From Purshia tridentata (Eukaryota; Streptophyta; Magnoliopsida; Rosales; Rosaceae): DNA of 50,372 nucleotides. A program made the translations under genes and the position numbers. Below are positions 1 to 11,522 of the stretch, one piece after another; position 1 is the first letter of the stretch, and each line of letters starts with the position of its first letter. The stretch covers positions 1 to 50,372 of the forward strand of contig QANT01009262.1 of assembly GCA_003254885.1 (NCBI GenBank). The letters run 5' to 3'. The notes below the pieces were generated by a model. The model had not been told where the DNA came from. It saw nothing but the letters and a program-made list of their open reading frames with translations, and searched no databases.

Positions 1-3000
1 TCACTGCTTTTGTCACTTTTGGGCTTTATTTGGAGACACCTCACTTCTTTTTTCCTTACTTTCGGTTTGTTTGTTACCTACAATGCGTATTCTTTAAACT
101 AACAATCTCATCAAAAGCATCGTAAAAAAAAAAGTAATAAATTGCAATGAAATCTGATTCTCATTGATGAAAGGGGTTGGTTATGTAACTTGCAATCATT
201 TAAGTTTCTAAACTACCATGGGGTTGTACATTTAATTTGTGCTGTGATTGTGACTAAAATATGATTCTCTCCGGTCATGTTTGCACTGTCAACATTCATA
301 TTTTTTGATTGTTTTGGTGAGAGTGAGACCAACATTAATGTTGGATCCTCGAGCCATCAACTAATAGGTTGGTGGAAATGATACATTACGATCTGCTGCC
401 AACGTCTTTTAAATCTTATGATTAGGTAAAAGGGTAAATAGATTTAGAAGTATCGATGTACCTAATAGAACATGAGTCTTTTCTGAGGTGGGACAAGAAT
501 TAATATAAGATGTGAGAGTTCGTTTCAATGTTTATGGTTGAATAGTCTTTATTTAGAGAGGATTTAGAGAGAACATCCGAAAATTTTAAATTTGCGGATG
601 CGGCGACATAGTGATAAACAATGCCAATACGAAATTCAAATATATGAATTAACTGTAGTACTTCTTAACACCCTAAATTTTGTATCGGTATCCTGTTGGC
701 ACTGTGTCAACGTTTTGTTCCCATCCGCGAATTTGTGGATGTCATCTTTAGAAAAAATGTCATGGATTGAATACTCTCCAATCACCACGAGGGTAAGCAT
801 ATGTGACTGTCTAAACAGGATCATAGTTCAATGTTCATAACCTAGGCATTCGTTCAATGTACCTTTGTACCTGCCACTTACAGCAGTGATTTTTCTTAGC
901 CAATAATCTTTGAGAGTTGAAGAATTCAAAAGCTATGGCCTATGGAGGCTCATCTGCTGCTTTAGGAATCATATCCTGTCATGCATATATAAAGATTAGA
1001 AACTAGAAAGAAAGAAAGAATCAATATTCGATAGCAAAGAATCAATATTCAGTAGCATCTGTGAGTCATTTGGAAAAGTGCATATAAGAGGTAAAGGCAT
1101 CATGAATCTATTTCCTTCCATCTGGAAGTCTCTACTTTTATGCATTAAAGCTAAAATAACCCGACATCTCCATTTTCAGTGATGAATTCATTCAAGCTGG
1201 ATTAGGATTTAGGATGGGATAATGTGGTGGTTGGACATTGTTTCAAACAAGAAAAATAATAATAATAATATAATGTGCCAGATAGGTTCATTTTTTTTTG
1301 GAATAAATAGCATTCTTCAATAACTAATTAGTAATGCCATATATATGGAAAGTCCAGTGATACTTCCAAAATTATGTTGATACTTAAAAGAGTCATGTTT
1401 AATTTGGGTCTATTTTGTAACTGTGCTCGTGCCGTGCTTGTACTGTGCCCGACCTATTTATTTTAATGGGCTAAAAACTTTGGTCTTGATTCGGTTCATT
1501 TACTCGTGTTATGTCGTACCGTGCCTATTTTAATCGTACCGTACCGTACCGTATCATACTCGGACCAGCCCAGATCGTTAAGTCATGTTTAATTTGGGTC
1601 TATTTTGTAACTGTGTCCGTGCCGTGCTTGTACTGTGCCCGACCTATTTATTTTAATGGGCTAAAAACTTTGGTCCCGATCCGGTTCATTTACTCGTGTT
1701 ATGTCGTACCATGCCTATTTTAATCGTACCGTACCGTATCATACTCGGACCAGCCCAGATTGTTTGACACCTCTAACCAAAACCATCCCACTGCCACTAC
1801 TCCAACCCCCCACACCGTTGCCTCAGTTGTCGCTGCTACCATCATCAACAAGACCCCCCCTCCCCCAAAACTACCAGTGTCACAGCCATACCACTATCGC
1901 TACTAACATGCACCATCATGTTTCAATTATTTCTGACATCACCACCACTATATACATCACATTTAAATTCTTACTTATTATAGGTTAGTCAAATAAAAAA
2001 CTTCATAAATTATAAGACTTAAAATCCAGTCTTTAAAAATTTGGTAACTTTTTCATTCAAACATATTGCTAGGGTTGTAGAAAATGTGTGTCAACTCACA
2101 TTCAACCATAATTTCAAGTTGTTGTATACAACATTTGCAGCGAACAGAACACCATCTCAATTTGTTGAGTTGTTCTAGTTTTGCATAGAGCAAAACACAT
2201 CTCTTCCTAAGCCCAACCAGTAAATCAAACGCATTGCATTTCAATGACATGCATCACATATTACAAGTGGTGAATTTCACTACAACATGGGCATATAGCC
2301 CAATTGTGTGAAATTGAAAATTCTATATATGGGTAATGGGACTAGTGGCACAAAAGAAAAAAAAAATTATATATATGGGTGTTTTATCTATTTATTTAAG
2401 TTTCCATTTTTACACAATTGATTTAGGAAACAGATCTCTTAGTCCCCGCTCAGGTGGACACTAGATCTGACTTTTCGGAGGAATATTAATGGATGAACAA
2501 CTTTTTGAGCATGCCATGAAGAAGCCAATTACCTATTTATTAGATTTACCAAAAACATAAAAGCAATTTATTGGTGCTAAGTTGCTAACCAAAATCCTAC
2601 ACATTCAATTTCTCTCCATTATCGGACCATCATATTAGACTCTAATTTTTTCTTTACACAATAATACTATTTTTACTATATTCTTATACTATTTTTCGTA
2701 CCTCTCTAATATTAAAAAGAAAAATACTACTAAGCCAATTACGAGTAAGCAATTGTACCCAAAAACCAGCTAAATGACTTGACCAGTCTAGTTTGATGTG
2801 GTTCTTTTTTTAAATTTTGGCTCTAAAACCAACCAAACTTACTTGAACCGATCTGATTGCGAGTTTGAAATTCTCTAAGCCACGGTAGACCAAACTGAAC
2901 CTATCTGCCTTATTTAAAAAATAGGGTAAACTACTTTTATGGTCTCAGTGTTTTGACCTGAAATCATATTTGGTCCCTATGGTTTCAATTTTCCCAAAAT

Positions 3001-4140
3001 TTTCCTAATTTGATCTTTATATTTTATGTTGTTTAATAAAACTCAAATTTTCAATGTGGGGATAAATTATCAATTTTTTTTTTTAATTTTTTTGAGAGAT
3101 TGAAAGAGCATCTTATAGGCTTTCTAAAACTAATTTTGCATTTTCATTTTCATTTTCGTATTTACTTGCCAAAGAATTTAAGCGTATTTAAGTGGGGTTG
3201 GAGAGGTTATATTGTAACTATCATCGACACGGCCATTAGGGAGCACTAACATGGATAACAACTTGTGGAAGGTAGTGCTTAGTAAGAAGTGTTGCCTATG
3301 GAAGATAGGGTCTCAATTAGAAAACGTTATCATGGACAATAGTGCACAATTATTAACTGTTTTCATGGATTTTAAAGCATTATTTGAAGACATTTCCATA
3401 GATCGGCTCTCATCTAAAGAAACTTCCATGAATCATATCACCGTCATAAATTGAGTTAGAGTTTAGGTTTTGCTTTTATTATCAACATTTGTCATATATG
3501 AGATTCAAACTAAAAATATCCTTTCACAAAAAGGGAGATTGTGTGTCACCCCACTATACTAAATAGTTGTTAGCAGTTAGGATTAGGTTTAAAAGATTAT
3601 GAATTTTTGGAGAGTAAAATGATTTTACGAAAACGAGGGTGGAAAAATGATGTGTATGGGGGTGACTGGTGAGTATTTTGAGGGTGGTATAAAATACTTT
3701 CTTTCTAAAAGGTGGATTCATAATTCCATTCTAGAGAATTATGGAATCAGAAAATAGAGTGAAAATATAGCACAATTTTAATAGGATATTATGACATGAC
3801 ATGACATATTAAGGTTTTCTCTTTCATATAAAATGTGTGTCTCATATTATTTAATCAAATAGAGTTGTGATTTTTTAGTATTCAGCAAACTTATATAAAT
3901 AACCACACAGGCACACAATTTCTGTATTTTATTCTTGGACAAATATACTACATTCTTACGCCGACAAATATACGTGCTGACATGAGTCCTTGTGCTCATC
4001 TTTTCGACATGTGGCTCTGTTTTTCGAAAAGGCCAATTCACTCCGTACACACTTCACTGCACTGTTTCACGGCATGATTAGCATTTAGGAAGCTTCCCAT
4101 TTCTTCATTCACACAGTCCCACTCACTATTTCAGTGAGGA
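1..4140. other. Gene-free spacer left of the LRR/WD40 gene
   Basis: No supportable gene is seen on either strand; the short open frames here lack family resemblance and splice context. The stretch is AT-rich. It contains an (AAT)n run near 1256-1275 and a 190-bp tandem repeat (1391-1766, listed separately). Near 2925-3000 is a phrase of the 'ggtaaactac...tttggtccct' kind, often seen at the ends of degenerate plant transposons. A short GACAT run lies near 3790. The promoter of the gene starting at 4174 should lie in the last few hundred bases, but no clear TATA box was identified. Confidence 0.6.
1391..1766. repeat. 190-bp direct tandem repeat, two copies
   Basis: Two head-to-tail units begin with the same phrase at 1391 and 1581, giving a period of 190 bp. 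They differ at only a handful of positions: for example TCTTGATTCGG in copy 1 against TCCCGATCCGG in copy 2, and three GTACC units in copy 1 against two in copy 2. Each unit ends with a CGTACCGTACC run followed by a CTCGGACCAGCCCAGAT phrase. The GC-richer composition and style (gtgccgtgcttgtactgtgcc) look like a dispersed plant repeat, but the class was not identified. Confidence 0.85.
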
Positions 4141-4173
4141 ATGCGAAGGAGAAGAGGAGGAGGAGGAGGAGCC

Positions 4174-7010
4174 ATGTCCTTGGTTGTCTCCAGCTTAGAA
4201 GCTCGGTATCTCTCTGCTTCTGCTGCCACTGCTTTTGTAGTTTTTGCTGTTACCAATTGCTGAGTAGTTTGGGAAAGTTCCAAGTACTGCTGGTAGCAAT
4301 TGCTTAGTAGCTAGTTTAGCAATTAATTGACAAACTCTTAGACATAATCTGTGAATTTTAGGAGATGATAACTGGAATACTTGGAAATAAGTCTGTATTG
4401 GTGGATACCCAGAAGGCCCATTTCACTGATTTGGAGCTGATTCACTTTTTTTTCTTCTTCTTATTTTTCCTGATTGTAGAGGTTGTTGTTGATAAGTTTT
4501 GTTGGCCAACAATTAATTTCTTTATTACGGTCGTGAATTGTGATCAACCAAATTTCACTGCTATGTATGCAAAATATGGCGGAACTCTAGAACTGAGTAA
4601 CTCATACTAAAACAGACAGGGCTGACATGAAAGCTTTGGTCATCATTTAGTGGCTTATTGGCTTGATGCATGAGCTCCTCTAGTTCTCTGTTTGTAATAT
4701 TTTTTAGTAAGGGTTTTTTCACTTTGGTATAATTTATTTCATTTTTTTTATTGACTTTTAGGTATCTTGATTATTGCAAAAAGCACAAGGTGCAGCCCAA
4801 TTCAGCAGTTCTGTCATTTTTTACTCAGGTCTTCAGGCTTCTTAAGTTTAAAAGTTGTATTCGCTTTGATCTGTTCTCCTTTTTATCATATTAAATTGAT
4901 AGTGTAAAAACAATTCATTTTTACTAGATATTAATCTTATATATTTTTTAAAATATTTGTCAGGCAAAAATTCAAAATTCCCACGATGAGAAGTATAACA
5001 TAGCAATTTCGTTAGACGAGCTGAAGGATGCCGATATTGTGCCACTAACCAATGCACTTGTGTCAAGTGACTCGCCTGATATTGATGCAGTTGACATACA
5101 TATGGATTGCCATGGTGTCGTCGCAAATGAATATGTTATGGCTCTGATACACGCAGTCAATCCAAAGCTTCGAGTTCTCAATCTCCAGGATTTGTCATTG
5201 GAAGAGAAATTTCCGCGGTCTGTATTAGCATTTCCCATTGCATAGATTTTGCACATAATTCATTTTTCGTGTATTTTTTACATAGTGAACACTCTTAAGT
5301 GGATAGGACACGCAATGAACTTCTTTATAAAATTGGTTTATGTTCATTTTGAATTACTTTTGCAACTTGCATCATTGTGAATTTTGATTCCATGTGTTGA
5401 TGAAGTGCACATATTTGTGTAGGAAATAACTTATTGCAATTTTAGTACTGTGTATCTTATGTAAATAAATATTTGTTACTCATTTTTTTGATTTGGATTA
5501 TCTCCAGGGATCTCTTCCAGGGTTGCTTGGATTGCCAAGTTTTCAACTTGAGGTCTATTCATATCCAGAAACTCAACATGGTCGGAAAATTTTTGCGGCT
5601 ACACACCCTTAATCTGGATTTTTGTACTTCACTCACGAGTTTGCAGAAGGACTGTTTTTCTTGCATGCCAAATCTGATGCGTCTCTCAATGTGTGAGACA
5701 AGAATTTCAAATCTACTGACAACCGCTGGTGTTCTATTGAAACTTCCTTCTTTGGTGGAACTACGGTTCCAAAGTTGTCTGTGTTGCAAGGACACTGGAC
5801 AATGCCCTGATTTACAAAGACAACACAAATTGCAGACTGAGGTAAGAAAACAGCTTGATGGTATGCTTTATTTTAAGTATCTATCTATAAATTTTATTTG
5901 TTAGTGATGGATTTATTAGTTTATTGAATATTTCTTATGGCATATTGTAGGTTCAAGAAAAAGATGAGTTCCTTGTGAGTGCGTGTAAGCAAGACTTGAA
6001 GAATGCGGCTATTACATTAAAGAACCATAAAACTCATCACCCTTCACCCATATGCTTTGAGAAACATTACCGGGAGTACATGATTTCTTCTCTGCCTGGT
6101 TTGGAAGTCTTAGATAACTTTCCTATTATAGAGACAGACAGGGAATTGGCTAAGATGACTTCTGCTAAATACTATGAATACTTACCTTATAAGAGAAGGC
6201 ACAAAGAAAGTGTTGTCAGTGTTTTGCATAAACGCGAAATGGGAACAAATGGTACATACTGCCAAAAACCATTCAAGCCAAAACAGCTATATCCTTATCG
6301 AAATGGCCAGAATTTTTTCTTAAGATCCCTTTGTGCTGCCAAACTTGGGTCTTCGATGTGGCCACTCTTACATCCACTTTCTAACTTTATCCACATATTT
6401 AAGGCACAAAATAAGAAGCTTCGTCCAAGGCAGTTTGAGTATCATCCATCAAACCCCAGTCTTATGGTTTTTGGAACCCTGGATGGTGAAGTAGTTGTTA
6501 TCAACCATGAAAATGGGAAAATTGTTGGTTATATTCCATCCATAGGAGCAATGAGCAGCGTCTTGGGGCTTTGTTGGCTCAAGAAGTATCCATCCAAGGT
6601 ATGTGATTCCTTGTATGCATTAATACTCTAGTCTATGTTTCTTGTGTTAGTCAAAACATTATGAATTGTAATTCATATGGCATTTGCATTGTCTAGTGTT
6701 ATAATGCAGAAATTATAATATGTTGATTCTTACACTAAATAATACTTGGGGCTGTGGATTTGATGTATGAAGAGTACAAAATATCTCCCTAATTTAAGAT
6801 CTAATATGATATATTTTGATAATTTATTTTAACAAAATAATGCTGTGTAGAGTTTTTTAGTTTATTGAAATTTGGGATACTGTTAATCTGTATTACCTGG
6901 ACATGATCAAGTTCTCTGACATGCTTAATCCCGGAAGATTATGAAATGTGAAAAACCAAACAGTTCCCTATGGCCTACTGAAGCATTTGGTTGGTCCGCT
7001 CACGTACGTG

Positions 7011-7041
<31 letters not shown>

Positions 7042-8620
7042 ACGCACACGCAGAGACAACACATATATACATACTGTAGTATAAGCCATCAAAAAACTCA
7101 GGCTGCGAATGCTTTCCACTTATTCAAATGCAGGAAGTGGTTGTACTCCCCTTGTTAATGTGGCATTTTCTCACTTCTTTTTTTTTTTTCCCATTTGTCT
7201 TGAACGAGTAGCTTGTTGCTGGTTCAGATAATGGTTCCTTGAAGTTGTTTGACATCAATGATATGTCACCAGAAGTTGCAGACTCCTGTTGCAGCTCTAA
7301 TGTTGCAACTTTTGATGATTTCGAGCAATTGACTTCTCTTCATGTAAATTCAACTGATGACCAGCTTCTTGCTTGTGGGTACTCAAAAGGCCTTGCTCTA
7401 TATGACATGGGCAGTGGAAGGCGTTTACAATTATTCACTAATATTCACCAAGAACCAATCAATGTTGCCAAATTTGCACACCATTCCCCTTATATGTTTG
7501 CTACTTCATCATTTGACCATGATGTGAAGATGTGGGATTTGAGGCAGAACCCAATGCGGTCTTGCTATACAGCTTCGAGCTCAAGAGGAAACGTGATGGC
7601 TTGCTTTTCTCCTGATGACCATTATTTGCTTGTTTCAGCTGTTGACAATGAGGTACAACTATTACAGTAATATGCACTCTGGTCTAGTGTTGTAGACAGT
7701 AGATAGACTGAGATGCTTAATGTCATTTCGGTTCCATGTGCCTTATTAGAAGGGTCTGATTGTATGAATATCTATAATTAATCAATAAATTTATAATCCT
7801 ACTTGATCTAACTTTTATTTATATGACCTTGAGGTAGGAATATGATGGTTAAAATTGCTACTCATGCTCTGGGTTTTCCTTTTTCATTTAGCTCCAATGA
7901 ATTATGGTGTTTTTCAGTTTGAAAGTGGAGGCTAATATTAATGGGCTGTCACTTGCCAGGTTAAGCAACTTCTGGCAGCAGATGGGAGGCTTCACATGAA
8001 TTTTGAGATAGCTTCCACGGGAAGTTCTCATAATTATACGCGTTCGTATTACATGAATGGAAGGGACTATATTATCAGTGGGAGTTGTGATGAGGATGTA
8101 GTTCGCATCTGCTGTGCGCAAACTGGAAAGCGACTCAGGGATGTCTATTTGGAGGTAAATCATTGGATGAGAATTGTGTTTTTCACTAGCAAAGCATCTA
8201 CTTATGCTTACCAGTGCTCCATTTCAGGATGGGGAGTCGGGAACTTCATTGTTTGTGCAGTCCTTAAGGGGTGATCCTTTCAGGGTAAGTTGTGCAAATA
8301 TGATGCATGGTTACTTCTACATATACTGCTAAGAAAATATCCACTGATGAAAAATTGCACCTGTTTTTTATTGTGTTCAATTGTGGGGAAACAGCATTTT
8401 CACATGTGCATATTAACAACCTCTAAGCGTCCAAGCTCCAAGTGGGAGATTATCAAGGTAACTTTACTGTGAACCCATCATTTGTGTTGTTTAAAGTTTA
8501 ACAGGGGATGGCTAAATTCATTTAGAATTTCTGCAGGTCAATTTACTTGCATCAAGTCACAATGCCGAAGAATATTCTAATGACCAATGTTTTCACCCTT
8601 CCTGCTGTCTAGGAGGTTGA
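4174..8620 (+). CDS. DHU1: LRR plus WD40 repeat protein, DHU1-like
   Basis: Ten exons read in continuous phase: 4174-4205, 4762-4828, 4964-5217, 5508-5841, 5951-6598, 7212-7652, 7960-8154, 8228-8284, 8395-8457 and 8537-8620, with stop TGA. They give about 724 aa; an in-frame ATG at 4141 would add 11 residues (an Arg/Gly run). The N-terminal third is leucine-rich: residues about 60-230 contain phrases such as LRVLNLQDLSL and LHTLNLDFCTSL. From about residue 385 there are WD40-like blades (FGTLDGEVVVINHENGK, LVAGSDNGSLKLFDI). Residues 541-556 form a DWD box ending WDLR, the motif by which WD40 proteins dock on DDB1 in CUL4 ubiquitin ligases. The LRR-then-WD40 order matches plant proteins named DWD hypersensitive to UV-B 1, remembered as a negative regulator of UV-B signalling. 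The family name is from memory. The gene converges on the PUB4-like copy, whose stop lies about 315 bp away. Confidence 0.82.
7013..7051. repeat. (CA)n microsatellite in an intron
   Basis: A CA dinucleotide run that grades into ACACGC units lies in the fifth intron of the LRR/WD40 gene (6599-7211). It is a simple sequence repeat likely to vary in length. Confidence 0.95.
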
Positions 8621-8719
8621 TAAATATGTTTGTAGTATGTTACGTGCATATACAAGAAAAAATGTGCGTGTATGTATACGTGTGTGTATGTGCATGTGAA
8701 TGTGTAATTCTTGAAATAG

Positions 8720-9966
8720 CATTGTATAATCCAGAGCCCCTTGAAATATCAATGAAACCACCCATAGAAATATGTTACTATGCATAGGAACTAGACAAAT
8801 GGAGCACAACATCAACAATACCAAATTATTCATTTGTCATTGATTATCTTGCCCAAGCTCCTTGCAGCAACTAGACTCAATGGTAAAATTTTTCTTCACA
8901 CATTGAAATAAGAAGTATTTTATAGGACTGAGGACTCATTCACATAAAAAGTTCAGCAGTGTCTGTGCCTGCAAGAAAACCAATTCACTTGGTTACCCTA
9001 TGTTGAATACATTATCTATAGAAGAAGAGAGAGAGAGCATACCTTTTCTTTGGCCCTTGGGGTGCCAGATTTTGACAACACCACCAAGGGTGGAACACCT
9101 CCTTCTTGAAGCACCATATTGCAATTTCTATCACTATTTATGCAGAGCTGCAAAAGAGCAGCAGCAGAATTCTCCTTCCCTCTTGCAGACCCCAACTCTA
9201 AAACCTCAATAAGGCCAGGAATCCCACCCTCCTGACCAATTGCTGTCCTCCCCTCAGAACTTGTACAAAGATTAGCCAAGACAGCAACTGCCTTGTCAAC
9301 CATTCCAGCAGCTGGGTTCATCACCAACTCCACCAGGTACTTCACAGCACCGGCCTGAACAATCCGAGCCTTGTTCTCGTGAAAAATTGACAGACTAAAC
9401 AAAGCTGTGGCTGCATCTTTTTTCCCTCTATCAGTCCCATTCTCTAATAACTCAACCAGAGGCCTAATAGCCCCTGACCTTCCAATCCTTACCTTGTTGT
9501 CCTCAATCACAGAAAGGCTGAACAGAGTGGCAGCTGAGTTCTCTTTGGCCTCAGCCGTACTACAAGTCTCCAGGACATGAATCAGAGGGTCAATTGCGTT
9601 GGCAGCAGCAATTGCAGTTTTGTTGTTGTCATTGATTGATAAGTTGAGAAGTGCTGTGACAGCATTTTCCTGAACCCTTTTGTCTGTAGAGCTGAGCAAA
9701 GTCACCAGCAAGCTAATGGCTCCACAGTTTGCAATGACAATCCGGTTCTCCATGTCGTGCTTGGCAAGCAGCCGGAGTTCGAGTGTGACCTCTCTTTGAG
9801 TGTCAACTGAAGAGCTTTTCAAGTCCTCGACCAAATTCCGGACTTGAGATTCAAGTTCAGAAAGATCAGCTCTTGTTTCAATGGCAGGAGAAGAATTTGA
9901 AGAAACTGTCCTTCGGACTAAGAACCCGGATGGCTGGCGCCTCATTTGGGTTCGAGGTCTTGCCTC
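8720..9966. repeat. Segmental duplication, copy of 11153-12579
   Basis: Sequence from about 8720 to 9966 matches about 11153-12579 in the same orientation. It covers the PUB4 3' flank, last intron and ARM-encoding part of exon 3. The right breakpoint is sharp: both copies share GAGGTCTTGCCTC and then diverge (copy after 9966, parent after 12579). The left end lies near the CCAGAGCC phrase in both. The copy is shorter because roughly 200 bp of the parent around 11365-11560 is missing between the 3' flank and the last exon. Confidence 0.85.
8936..9945 (-). CDS. Truncated ARM-repeat-only copy of the PUB4-like gene (possible pseudogene)
   Basis: The main exon 9043-9945 and a short last exon 8936-8968 are joined by a normal intron (donor GTATGC, acceptor TTGCAG). 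They encode about 311 aa from the first in-frame ATG. The frame stays open up to about 9996 without another ATG. The product is a close copy of residues about 515 onward of the neighbouring PUB4-like protein, mainly its armadillo repeats (phrases such as NAVTALLNLSINDNNKT and HENKARIVQAGAVKYLVEL). It lacks the N-terminal U-box region and the U-box, so it could not recruit an E2. Differences from the parent include three in-frame insertions (three codons near SSNSSPAIET, one in VLETCSTAEA, one in VELVMNPAAG) and no frameshift. The C-terminus is rebuilt: the last exon reads AQTLLNFLCE and stops early. No upstream exon or promoter was found, so expression is uncertain. Confidence 0.65.
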
Positions 9967-11152
9967 CGCGGAAGAGTTTGATGTGTGAATGATCAATGAA
10001 ACTTGAAATTAAACCAAAAGGAATAGAAGTAGTGATTACTATTCAATAGTTGACCTTTAGAAATTTTCAAATATGTGAATGTGGTCCTTGTTGATGCTCA
10101 AAAGGCAGCTTACAACAGCCTACTTGTGTCCTATTGGATTTGAGATCGGGTTGGCACAACATATTTTGATGCGCCAAAGAAGAACGACTTCAACGAAATG
10201 GAGTAAATTCTAATATTAAACTATAAGCAAATGCAACTTTTTTTTCCTTTATTTGGGTTTGAAAAATTGGAATGTGATGATAAAATTGTTGTCGTATTGA
10301 GAATGTGCCAGTAGACATTTCTACAGCATAAACAATATTGCACTTTAGCTCTTTGTGTGACTTATTTTTAGTCTTTCTACGTAATTCGAGCAGACAAGAC
10401 AAAATCACATGACCCTACTTAACGAGTCGAAGGGGTTAATACGAATACGATATGCACCAGCAAGGATCATTTTTTGGGTAATAGGCTGACCTGACCTGGA
10501 ACATGACTACTACTACTAGGATGATCTGGCATAGCACCCGACTTCTACAAGAAAGTTTAGGTGACCCAGCTTGGTTCAGCTGAGCACCTTCAGCCTCCGA
10601 CTCGGAGATTGATCACTAACTAGTAGGCAGAGGAGTGCAAGTTGGATTGAACATGAAACTCAAGAGTTTGCTCAAGAGTTTGAGTCATCTTTCGATCCGG
10701 AGGCTGGCAAGGTTGTCAGCCTCTAATTTCTTTGGGCGGGCAGAGGGGAGGGTGGGAAGGAGGAGGGGAGGGTGATGGGGCTCAGGTAGGATCTGTTTTT
10801 GTTCATGGAAGATCGAAGGAAAACTTTCGAGGGTGGAAAGTAATTGAGGGTACATTTGAGCTCCTTTTAAGAACCAATCAATAATCACCCTGAAAAAACA
10901 CTCATGTTCCCTCTATGTTGGTAGATTGCTTGCTTTCGTCTTACAGTGATGGGTTTCTGCTCCAGAAAACTGATGGAGAACAAGGCGGGACGGACCCATT
11001 CAAATATGAGCATTAAACCGATGGATGTATGTGCATGAAGACCCACAAAATGTGGAACGCTGTACAAATGTACAATTAATGGCTATGAACATGTTGACTG
11101 ACAAACAAAACCCAGAACTCTTAACACAGAATAGTTCAATACCATTTGAGAG
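9967..11152. other. Spacer between the duplicated PUB4 segments
   Basis: No gene is supported. The open frames on the minus strand (for example around 10685-10888) are short and unlike any family I know. There is no sign of the U-box exon that the truncated copy would need. Confidence 0.6.
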
Positions 11153-11522
11153 AGCATATCCCAGAGCCTTTTAAAGATCAATGAAACCACACATTAAAAT
11201 AGATTAATATGCACAAATTGACAAATGGGGGGCGCACGACACCAACAACACCAAATTATTCACTTGCCATCATCGTCTTCCCAAGCTCAGTGCAACAACT
11301 CAGACTCAGGTATAAATTCTTTCTTCCCAGGTTCACATAAAAAGTACTTTACAGGTCTCATTCAAATCCTCTATAAATCATTTGTTTTTCCTCTTTCTAA
11401 AAATCACATTAAATCCACACAAGACAGACCTTCAAATTCATTATTTGCACCAGCCAATTTACACATTACCTATAGAAGTTGACTCAAAACCTCGGGTAAC
11501 AACAAAGATTTGATTTAAGCAA

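Noticed and set aside
592..840. Open frames on both strands near the left end
   Set aside because: Both are under 85 codons, overlap antisense, resemble no family and have no splice context.
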